In this document: piece after piece, positions 1 through 6,050 of the stretch
How the letters are laid out: each line of letters opens with the position of its first letter
How positions within the stretch are numbered: position 1 is the first letter of the stretch
Origin: a virus
DNA: 23,436 nt
Virus record (IMG/VR): IMGVR_UViG_3300045119_000115
Coordinates: 1 to 23,436 of that record
Strand: one strand, 5' to 3'
Translations under genes and position numbers: made by a program
Notes under the pieces: generated by a model
What the model saw: the letters and a program-made list of their open reading frames with translations, nothing else
The model's database searches: none
What the model was told of the DNA's origin: nothing

Positions 1-1027
1 GCGGGGCGTTCGACGAGATGTCCAGGTCGATCCTGATGAACTTGCTCTTGTTGGGAAAGGTACCGATCGACGTGAACTTACGCTGAGTAGTGTCGAAGGT
101 CTCATTCATATCACCGATCCGTCGGGCGACGTAGTTCGGTGAGGAGGGATCCATAGAGCATCCAATGAACGACTCCAGGATGATCTGGTGCTGATCGGTG
201 TCAGTGAAGCTCCTCACGATGACATCGAACGTACCGAATGGAGTCGCTGTCGGAGAAGGTGATGGCTTGATGTTCGAGATCATCACCTTGACGTCGGTCA
301 CGGTCGAACGACCGTGGGCCAGGGTGAAGAATCGGAACATGTTAAAGTCGATGCCGCCGATGGGCTGTGACTTCACCCAGGCACTCACACCTCCCTCAAA
401 GTCTCGTGCGAAGCTGTTGACACCCGACTGGATCGCGGCGACAGACCACGAGGCCGACGCGGCCGGAGTGACATAGCTGAAGTTTCGCTCCAGGAAGTGA
501 CCGTAGGTCGAATACTTGGTCGGATCGGTGTTGAGAACCTTCTCGATGTAGTTGGCAGACGAGGTCAGGAAGCTGGCCGTCGCGCCGAAGAGCGTTCCGA
601 CCCGGAAGACGAAGTTGTTCGCATCACCGGCGACACCCACCACCGAGACATTGGAGACGCTTCCTGTGTGCTCGATGACGGCGAGGACCTGACCGTTCGA
701 GCCGGAGTCGACGATGGCCGTGATCCCGCCGACCGTGTATCCGTTCGTCGTGCTCGTCCCGTCCCCGTGACCGAGGACCCGGACGACAGTCAGGGCCGTG
801 GAGTTCTTCAGGTAGTTGCGAGCCGCATACGGCATCTGCATCGTCGGATCGACATTTCCGAAGCGCGCCGCGAAGTCATCGAATCCTCGCACGATGATCG
901 GGACGAATGCTGGACCCTTCGCTGCTCGACCGATGACGGATCCACCGATGCCTGCGACTCCTTGAGCGAGGAACGAGAGGTCGGTCTCCGTCGTGAAGAC
1001 ACCTGGTGAGAGGAACTTTGAGGCCAT
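1..1027 (-). CDS. Tail sheath protein (gp18-like), C-terminus cut off by window edge
   Basis: This is the contractile tail sheath subunit, the protein that surrounds the tail tube and contracts to drive infection. I translated 342 residues from the ATG at 1025-1027 to the left edge with no stop. The N-terminus MASKFLSPGVFTTETD carries the SPGV..xE signature found at the start of sheath proteins. Residues 60-85 (PYAARNYLKNS, then TVVRVLG) and the segment GTFPNKSKFIRIDLD near residue 325 also match the T4-like sheath family. T4 gp18 is about 659 residues, so roughly half is missing here. An AGGAG ribosome-binding site lies at 1037-1041. The gene follows the neck-like genes, as expected for a tail module. 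The family assignment is from recognised motifs, not from a search. Confidence 0.93.
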   Translation of the reverse strand, partial: MASKFLSPGVFTTETDLSFLAQGVAGIGGSVIGRAAKGPAFVPIIVRGFDDFAARFGNVDPTMQMPYAARNYLKNSTALTVVRVLGHGDGTSTTNGYTVGGITAIVDSGSNGQVLAVIEHTGSVSNVSVVGVAGDANNFVFRVGTLFGATASFLTSSANYIEKVLNTDPTKYSTYGHFLERNFSYVTPAASASWSVAAIQSGVNSFARDFEGGVSAWVKSQPIGGIDFNMFRFFTLAHGRSTVTDVKVMISNIKPSPSPTATPFGTFDVIVRSFTDTDQHQIILESFIGCSMDPSSPNYVARRIGDMNETFDTTQRKFTSIGTFPNKSKFIRIDLDISSNAP

Positions 1028-1088
1028 CGTCTAGATCTCCTAAGTGGGTTCGCCGTGCGTTCTTTGCGTGACCGGGCGGGGACCCCCG

Positions 1089-1364
1089 TCAGTCTTTAAA
1101 TAGACCACGGTCCGCGGGAGTTCCCAAAAACATGAAACTATTCGAGATAGAGGCGCTCAGAAAATTGACCATGAACACTAGCGCGTCGTGATATCCTCGG
1201 GCATAACCGTCAGAGTATCCCTGGCAATCGTACTCTCCTGTCACAGTCGGAGGCTCATGCTCATCCGAGACATGTTCCACCATTGGCACCGGACCGAGGT
1301 CACACTCGGATGTGATCTGTGTGGGCGGAGCATCATCGAACTCGTGTTCCCAATCATCAGGCAA
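1089..1364 (-). CDS. Small acidic hypothetical protein with TTG start
   Basis: This is a 91-residue protein of unknown function between the gp14-like neck gene and the sheath gene. It begins with TTG at 1362-1364, three bases after the stop of the preceding gene, with AAGGATGAG just upstream as a likely ribosome-binding site. The first in-frame ATG (residue 28) would give a much shorter product. The N-terminal half is rich in Asp and Glu. The middle holds a GYSDGYARGYHDA stretch of the kind often seen in small phage proteins, followed by a hydrophobic segment (FMVNFLSASISNSFMFLG). That segment could be a membrane or packing helix, but is only moderately hydrophobic. The tight packing and open frame support a real gene. 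Confidence 0.6.
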   Translation of the reverse strand: MPDDWEHEFDDAPPTQITSECDLGPVPMVEHVSDEHEPPTVTGEYDCQGYSDGYARGYHDALVFMVNFLSASISNSFMFLGTPADRGLFKD

Positions 1365-1367
1365 GGA

Positions 1368-1880
1368 TCACTCATCCTTGCACACGGAGTTCTCGATCGG
1401 ATGGGTATTGTCGACACCGTGTGATGAATCGGCTCCTGCCTGAAACTGTCCCTCACGGGCCTGGGTACAGACGCACTTCGTCATGATTCGATCCTGCACC
1501 TGACCGAAGACGAGCTGCGGCTTGGTGACGCTCGAGATCTCAAAGAAGATCTGTCCGAACTCGATGAAGTCACCCTCCTTGGGCACGACGTTCCTTTCGA
1601 TCAGCTCATGAGTGTGGAACTCGACCTCCATGAGGTACTTTGAGTCCTGACCGAACTGGGTAGAGGTCGTGTTCTCGTTCTGAAATCGAACACGAGCATT
1701 GATCGAGACAGGTGCGTTCCACGTCTTCCTGATCGACTCATTATAGATGTCGACGACCCGGGTACTCTCGGTGGAGATGGCATAATAGAACACCTCCTGT
1801 CCGACGACACGCTGGATCAATTCATTGTTGATCCGGTGGATGAAGTCGAGTTCGAGAGACGTGATGAACTTGCGAGCCAT
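1368..1880 (-). CDS. Probable neck / head-tail connector protein (gp14-like)
   Basis: This 170-residue protein probably sits at the head-tail interface. The segment VPKEGDFIEFGQIFFEI (residues 99-115) closely resembles the EPKEGDLIYF...FEI region of T4 gp14, the neck protein that closes the filled head. The preceding DIYNESIRKTW and PVSI stretch (about residues 44-60) also fits members of this group that I recall from marine T4-like phages. It is shorter than T4 gp14 (256 residues). It starts with ATG at 1880 directly after the stop of the PcfJ-like gene. Its position between a gp13-like gene and the sheath supports a neck role. A different head-completion or tail-completion protein of similar fold is possible. 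Confidence 0.55.
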   Translation of the reverse strand: MARKFITSLELDFIHRINNELIQRVVGQEVFYYAISTESTRVVDIYNESIRKTWNAPVSINARVRFQNENTTSTQFGQDSKYLMEVEFHTHELIERNVVPKEGDFIEFGQIFFEISSVTKPQLVFGQVQDRIMTKCVCTQAREGQFQAGADSSHGVDNTHPIENSVCKDE

Positions 1881-2714
1881 TTACACGTGTCCCCATCCAG
1901 CCGGCGCACGCTTTGATCCTGGAATGCTCTTGATCTTATCGACTGCTTTCGCAAGTTCAAGATCATCTGTCCTGTTCCAATCGACAAACGTCACATCCTT
2001 CTTCTTGCAAAATTCCTCGATGTACTTCCAATACTTTCGATCAGGATCGGAGTTTTGCTTCCCCCGACACTGCAAGATGTTTCCTTTATTCACGTAGTTC
2101 TTATCGGCCAACTCAATCGTCACATGCGGTTTGTTCTTCTGACCGCAATGTTGCATGAGAGTTCCCTCACGCCCACATTCCTTGGAACTTAACAACTGAA
2201 CCCAGTAAAAACCATCTGAAAAGCTGATATCTGCACGGTGAGACAAACGATCTTCGGCACCAACGTCCATCAAGTCCATGAGCTTTTCAAGACAAGATGA
2301 CAATCCTTCCTCAGGATCGGACGATAAAATTGAAAGGAACTGACCTCTCATCGCTGGCTTCCTCTTGAGGAATTCGGAGATTTCCCTTCCCGGACGAGAG
2401 ACAGCCCGTGGACCCAGGTATAGACCCTCTTCCCAAAAATCATCAAACAAGGTCCGCCAGACACTCAACGAGTGCGCGTCCTCATTTTGATCATCTGAGG
2501 ATTTTTCGAGTGAATCGTCGGGATGTCTTCTAGTATAAGATCGTATCAAGTTATCGATACTCTTCCTCGTGAAAATGTTCATGAGGATGTCGGCGTTCTT
2601 CCGATCCTTCCCATTCACGTACTCAGCAAACTTCGATGGCACCTTGTACTGGTTCACCAGAGTGGTGACGTTCACCTCTCGGATCACGAACACTGAGTCT
2701 AAACTCGGAATCAT
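1881..2714 (-). CDS. PcfJ-like domain protein of unknown function
   Basis: This is a 277-residue protein. The C-terminal half resembles PcfJ-type domains of mobile elements and phages: a DGFYWVQL strand (residues 167-174), a Cys/His motif TLMQHCG (185-191), a strand PHVTIEL (196-202), and ILQCRGKQNSDP (213-224) followed by KYWKYIEEF. In related phage proteins this reads roughly as M.HCG...V.TIE...I.Q.KG..N..P. The molecular role of the domain is not established. The N-terminal 160 residues are helical and unremarkable. The gene lies between a lipoprotein gene (one base upstream) and a neck gene, an odd place for a non-virion protein. It looks more A/T-rich than its neighbours, which may mean it was acquired separately. 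Confidence 0.6.
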   Translation of the reverse strand: MIPSLDSVFVIREVNVTTLVNQYKVPSKFAEYVNGKDRKNADILMNIFTRKSIDNLIRSYTRRHPDDSLEKSSDDQNEDAHSLSVWRTLFDDFWEEGLYLGPRAVSRPGREISEFLKRKPAMRGQFLSILSSDPEEGLSSCLEKLMDLMDVGAEDRLSHRADISFSDGFYWVQLLSSKECGREGTLMQHCGQKNKPHVTIELADKNYVNKGNILQCRGKQNSDPDRKYWKYIEEFCKKKDVTFVDWNRTDDLELAKAVDKIKSIPGSKRAPAGWGHV

Positions 2715-2715
2715 G

Positions 2716-3174
2716 TCAAGATGTCTTGATGTAGTAACCGACGAACGGACCGCTCTCGATGAGCAGGGTGGAACCGCTGATCAAGATCAAAGAGTCAAGG
2801 ATCACGATCCCGTCATCGTCGACCCCGACCAGCTCCCCACCGTTCCTGGTCCAGCAACCGTCGAGCCACGTCCCATAGGCATTCCCTCCGGAAGCATCGA
2901 TCCCGATGGCGATGACACCGTTCTCATTGAACCAGATCTCGCCTCCCGGACCGATCCACGATCCCACGAGATCGCACGGATAGCTGAACCTGGTCGAAGG
3001 ATCGACGCAAAGCGTGCTCGGGCATGTCGGGACGAACCCGGGCGGCGCAGGCGGAGGGTTCTGGATCACGTTCACGATCCCGGGATCGAGCTCCGTGCGT
3101 CCGCATCCTCCGAACGTGATGGCGGCGATGATCCCCATTGAAACGGCGATTCGACTGATGACAGAGGCTCTCAT
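2716..3174 (-). CDS. Exported lipoprotein (probable outer-membrane type)
   Basis: This 152-residue protein has an N-terminal signal peptide: basic MRASVISR, then a hydrophobic core (IAVSMGIIAAITF), then FGGC with the lipidation cysteine at residue 24. The lipobox is slightly non-canonical (F-G-G-C) but convincing in context. Residue +2 is Gly, not Asp, which favours outer-membrane sorting in Gram-negative hosts. The mature part has a proline-rich linker (NPPPAPPG), four further cysteines that could form disulfides in the periplasm, and a Gly/Ile/Val-rich beta-type domain (GSWIGPGGEIWF... GTWLDGC). A strong AAGGAGAG ribosome-binding site precedes the ATG. Phage lipoproteins often block receptors or exclude other phages, but that role is only inferred here. 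Confidence 0.72.
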   Translation of the reverse strand: MRASVISRIAVSMGIIAAITFGGCGRTELDPGIVNVIQNPPPAPPGFVPTCPSTLCVDPSTRFSYPCDLVGSWIGPGGEIWFNENGVIAIGIDASGGNAYGTWLDGCWTRNGGELVGVDDDGIVILDSLILISGSTLLIESGPFVGYYIKTS

Positions 3175-3229
3175 GATCTCTCCTTACACCCAGACAGACG
3201 TTTTCGATAGATAGTGTCTCAACGTGGAC

Positions 3230-3634
3230 TCACAGTTGCTCGATCAGGGGACGCACGATCCTGAACAGGTCCCCTAGATCCCGATTGGAAACCTTACCGA
3301 TCAGGTCGAACTGATCGATCCAATAGTCAACGATTGACTTGAATAGGATTCCAGCCGGATGCACCTTCTCACTCCTCGATGAACGTCTCGACAATTTCGT
3401 GAACATCTCAGCGATTCCCTTTTCGTAGTGTTCCCAATCTCGAGAGATGATGCAGTCTCGAAAACCGCCCAAGTAAGCGGCCAGCTCAGAGGCCTCCTCA
3501 TCTCCGATCCCGTCACGCGCGAACGCATTGGACTGTGACCACTTCTGCACGATACGCTGACCCCACTTCAATGACATGTCGTTGGTCCCATTGTCGACTG
3601 GGACGAACTTGAAGATCTCGAGGATGCTTGTCAT
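3230..3634 (-). CDS. Hypothetical protein in neck gene cluster
   Basis: I do not recognise this protein of about 134 residues. It looks helical with mixed charge, and has no signal peptide, membrane segment or catalytic motif that I can see. I chose the ATG at 3632-3634. A TTG three codons upstream (3641-3643) overlaps the stop of the preceding gene and has AGGAA at a usable distance, so it is an equally possible start. The gene lies between the gp13-like neck gene and the lipoprotein gene, so a head-completion or tail-assembly role is plausible. It is followed by a 55-base intergenic gap. Confidence 0.7.
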   Translation of the reverse strand: MTSILEIFKFVPVDNGTNDMSLKWGQRIVQKWSQSNAFARDGIGDEEASELAAYLGGFRDCIISRDWEHYEKGIAEMFTKLSRRSSRSEKVHPAGILFKSIVDYWIDQFDLIGKVSNRDLGDLFRIVRPLIEQL

Positions 3635-3639
3635 CGTGT

Positions 3640-4764
3640 TCAACCCACGTAGATTCCTAGCGGCACTCGCTTGATCGTCTCCTCGACCGAGGCGGCCAGG
3701 CTGGCCTCCCGCTCGGCAAGCTTGTCGTAGGTTGTCTCATCCAAGATCTCCTTCAGCTCACTCCGCAACTGCTCCATGTCCGAGCGGGCATCAGTGATCA
3801 GCTCCGGTCCATTGAGCTGCAGGTCGCCGTCCGGGATCGGGACGCTGGCAAACTTGCTGCGGATCTGTCCCTCGACCTCCTTCGACAGGCAAAATGTGAA
3901 CCTCCTGATCCACTGCTTTCCCATCGAGTTGAGACGTGAGTACTGGATGTTGCCGAAGGGAATGTTCGACAGGTTTGAGACGCCGCTGAACTCGGCCGAG
4001 TCAAACGTGCCTGGCTTGGTCGGATCAGGTGTGACCCGGTACGTGAAGTACAGGGCCATGTCCTGGGTAGGAGTCGGAAAGAGCATCAGCTCATTGTTCC
4101 GGAGGTTGTAGCTGTAGTTCGAGCGCCTCACTCTGTTGCTCATCTCGAACTGCATGCCGCGCAGGACGTCCTCCCAGATCGGGAGAAGGTAGAAGATGGT
4201 CTCTGGAGTGAACGACTCGAATCCGAACTGGCTGTTGAGATAGTTCAGCGACGAGTTTGTCCCAAAGAATCGGTAGGCAGAGAGCGGGCTGTAGTGGAAG
4301 ATCTCCTTGACGTAGATGCGCTTGTTCGCGAGCGATCCGGTCAGCTGATCGGCAAGGAGCTCCTGCAGGTTGTACTTCTGCTGTCCCGAGTGCAGGGTGA
4401 TGCTGCCCGAGAGCAGCGGGTGGGTCCCCCCGACATTGGCCTCCTCCCCGTATGGATCGGCCATCCGCTTCTGGAACTCGATGAGACGCTGCGGATAGGT
4501 CTGCTCAGAACCTGCGAGGCTGCCCGTCGGTCCACCGAGGAATTGGGTGAGCGTCGACTTGGCCTGGTACGAGTTGATGATCGCACTGTACTCGAGACAG
4601 GCCTCTTCGAAAGAGGCATACACCTGGGATGAGCTGAGGTGGACGCACATGACAGGCTCCCCCAGCTTCTTCCGGGTGAAATCGACCAGACGATCGGCAT
4701 CGGCCTGGAAGTCGGGATCTGAGTCGAAGATGCCGAAGGGCGTAGATCCGGTGACGAATGACAT
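3640..4764 (-). CDS. Probable neck / head completion protein (gp13-like)
   Basis: This is a 374-residue virion-assembly protein. Its N-terminus (TPFGIFDSDPDFQADADR, then KKLGEPVMCVHLSSSQVYASFEEA) follows the layout I recall for gp13-type neck proteins of marine T4-like phages: an FGxFDSD start, then a short strand, then an F-E-E-A helix. Further conserved-looking patches are IYVKEIFHYSPLSAYRFFG (near residue 150) and ELMLFPTPTQDMALYFTYRV (near 230). The C-terminal quarter is helical and charged, ending in RVPLGIYVG. T4 gp13 is 309 residues. The gene is upstream of the gp14-like gene, the same relative order as 13-14 in T4. The assignment rests on pattern recognition and could be confused with another connector protein. 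Confidence 0.55.
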   Translation of the reverse strand: MSFVTGSTPFGIFDSDPDFQADADRLVDFTRKKLGEPVMCVHLSSSQVYASFEEACLEYSAIINSYQAKSTLTQFLGGPTGSLAGSEQTYPQRLIEFQKRMADPYGEEANVGGTHPLLSGSITLHSGQQKYNLQELLADQLTGSLANKRIYVKEIFHYSPLSAYRFFGTNSSLNYLNSQFGFESFTPETIFYLLPIWEDVLRGMQFEMSNRVRRSNYSYNLRNNELMLFPTPTQDMALYFTYRVTPDPTKPGTFDSAEFSGVSNLSNIPFGNIQYSRLNSMGKQWIRRFTFCLSKEVEGQIRSKFASVPIPDGDLQLNGPELITDARSDMEQLRSELKEILDETTYDKLAEREASLAASVEETIKRVPLGIYVG

Positions 4765-4803
4765 GTCAGTTTCCCAGTTTCGACTTCCTCTCTCTCAGTG
4801 ATG

Positions 4804-5043
4804 TCACTTTCCATTCCTCACGCGCAGGGCGAACTCCCGCAACAGTCCATCGACATCCTCCTGCTTGGAGGATGGGATGTGGAGCTCCGCCAGGAAACGT
4901 GTGCCGAACTCCTCCACCAGCTCCTCGATGTCCGCCGCGACCTGCTCTCCCGGGTCCCCATTGGACATACCTTCCTGGAGCGTCTGGAGCCCTCGCAGCG
5001 TTCGGCGATGGTCCTGGACGAGGAAGAACTCTCTCAGTCTCAT
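4804..5043 (-). CDS. Small hypothetical protein, translationally coupled
   Basis: This is a 79-residue charged, helical protein with no recognised domain. The ATG at 5041-5043 overlaps the TGA stop of the preceding gene (TGATG), which suggests translational coupling. A GTG one codon earlier is an alternative start. The sequence (MRLREFFLVQDHRRT... EELVEEFGTRFLAELHIP) predicts two or three amphipathic helices. It sits between a Ser/Gly-rich structural-looking protein and the gp13-like neck gene, so a small virion or assembly role is possible but unproven. The 39 bases downstream hold a GAGAGGAAG stretch but no clear terminator. Confidence 0.65.
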   Translation of the reverse strand: MRLREFFLVQDHRRTLRGLQTLQEGMSNGDPGEQVAADIEELVEEFGTRFLAELHIPSSKQEDVDGLLREFALRVRNGK

Positions 5044-5615
5044 CACGTGCCGTACGATCCCGACGGCTTCGCGAACACGTGGACGAAGAGTCCGTACTGA
5101 CCGGACCCGCCGCCCGCTGCTCCCGCCGCAGTCTCCACGACGACCTGTGCGACCGTGTACGCGCTCCAGGAGGATGTCCGGAAGGTCGACGCGCGCGCGA
5201 CCCCGTAGTTTCCTGCGGACGATGAGAGCGCCAGCTTGAAGGCATTGTTGCCGAAGATCGAGTTGAACGTGCCGTTGCTGTCGGGCACCCTGACGTCGAT
5301 GCGGGTCACGCCACCCGATCCTGACTGGGCCGCGAAGGCGACGATCTCTTGGAAGATCATCGGCACGCGAGTGTACTCGGCTCCCATGACTCCGGTGACA
5401 GGTGTCGATGAGGCGAGAAAGTCGGACACGGAGCTCGATCCCAGTGAGAAGACGGAGACCAGGGATCCGGTCAGGCTGCCGGCGAACACGTCGACCTTCG
5501 AGAGAGAGGCATCTAGGTTCGTGTCGGCATCAAGACGGGCAGTGTACGCCCGTGGATCGAATCCCGGGGCGGCGAGGTCGGTCGATGAGAGCTGTAGGTT
5601 CGGTGTCGTCGGCAT
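5043..5615 (-). CDS. Ser/Gly/Ala-rich probable virion protein
   Basis: I cannot assign a family to this 190-residue protein. It is unusually rich in Ser, Gly, Ala, Thr and Val and low in Lys and Cys, with repeated beta-strand-like stretches (VTRIDVRVP, AYTVAQVVVETAAG, GLFVHVFAKP). That composition is typical of phage capsid decoration, head-fibre or tail-fibre domains. It has no signal peptide. An AGGAGAAG ribosome-binding site sits just upstream of the ATG. The gene lies in the short transcript that follows the terminator after the capsid gene, ahead of the neck proteins. A capsid decoration role is an inference from composition and position. Confidence 0.7.
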   Translation of the reverse strand: MPTTPNLQLSSTDLAAPGFDPRAYTARLDADTNLDASLSKVDVFAGSLTGSLVSVFSLGSSSVSDFLASSTPVTGVMGAEYTRVPMIFQEIVAFAAQSGSGGVTRIDVRVPDSNGTFNSIFGNNAFKLALSSSAGNYGVARASTFRTSSWSAYTVAQVVVETAAGAAGGGSGQYGLFVHVFAKPSGSYGT

Positions 5616-5632
5616 CTTCTTCTCCTGTTACT

Positions 5633-5950
5633 TTACTTCTGTGTTCCAGTCGTTCCCGGCTTGGGTCCACCCGGATCAAGCTCGGCAGGATCCTCACCCT
5701 CTTCCAGTTCGATGATCCTGACCATGCTCCTCAAGATCTTCAAGATCTCCTCCCTCCTCTGGGCCGCGAGCATGTCCTTCTGTCTGTTGTAGAGCTGCAT
5801 GATCTGCTCTGAGGCCGTGTGCAGGGTCTTCTCGAACTCCGATCTCAGTTTCTTCGAACCGTCAGGAAGTGTCGACGAGATCGTGAAGTCTCCCTTCGAC
5901 GGACCCGCCTCTCTCAACATCTTCGCAGCCAGCTCCCATGCGGTTCCCAT
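5633..5950 (-). CDS. Small helical hypothetical protein, first gene after terminator
   Basis: This is a 105-residue protein with no recognised family. The N-terminus MGTAWELAAKMLREAGPSK resembles that of the protein at 11100-11444 (MKSAWILAESMLEADSPK), so the two may share a targeting or core-binding helix. The middle (about residues 35-85) is a long charged helix that could form a coiled coil. The tail is Gly/Pro-rich and probably disordered. The ATG has a strong AAAGGAGAAC ribosome-binding site. It is the first gene downstream of the intrinsic terminator of the capsid gene, so its expression depends on read-through or on a promoter I could not identify in the short gap. Confidence 0.75.
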   Translation of the reverse strand: MGTAWELAAKMLREAGPSKGDFTISSTLPDGSKKLRSEFEKTLHTASEQIMQLYNRQKDMLAAQRREEILKILRSMVRIIELEEGEDPAELDPGGPKPGTTGTQK

Positions 5951-5981
5951 GCTCGTTCTCCTTTAATAGGACGTAGCAGCT

Positions 5982-6021
5982 CAAAAGAAAAAGGGGACCC
6001 AGCTGATCAGCTGGGTCCCCT
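5982..6021 (-). terminator. Intrinsic terminator after major capsid gene
   Basis: Positions 5992-6021 form a perfect 30-base inverted repeat (two 15-base arms centred between 6006 and 6007). As RNA this gives a GC-rich stem of about 13 pairs with a GATC loop. On the minus strand it is followed at once by TTTTTCTTTT (5991 down to 5984), the usual U-tract. It begins about 30 bases past the stop of the capsid gene, which fits a terminator for the head operon. It is the only strong terminator I found in the window. Confidence 0.9.
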
Positions 6022-6050
6022 CTCAGGATCTCTTCAGGACCCGGTCAGGA

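Noticed and set aside
497-1009. Open frame of 170 codons on the plus strand
   Set aside because: It lies wholly antisense to the sheath gene, has an Arg/Asp-rich composition typical of a shadow frame, and has no ribosome-binding site.
1074-1090. GGGG/CCCC inverted repeat downstream of the 91-residue gene
   Set aside because: The stem is about five pairs with a two-base loop and no following T-run, so it is not a convincing terminator.
2569-3141. Plus-strand open frame of 190 codons over the PcfJ-like and lipoprotein genes
   Set aside because: It is antisense to genes with clear signals (signal peptide, ribosome-binding site). Its sequence is low-complexity Asp/Pro/Arg with no recognisable motif.
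4766-5245. Minus-strand open frame of 159 codons spanning two genes
   Set aside because: It is very rich in Arg, Pro and Gly, overlaps two better-supported coupled genes, and appears to be a frame shadow in GC-rich DNA.
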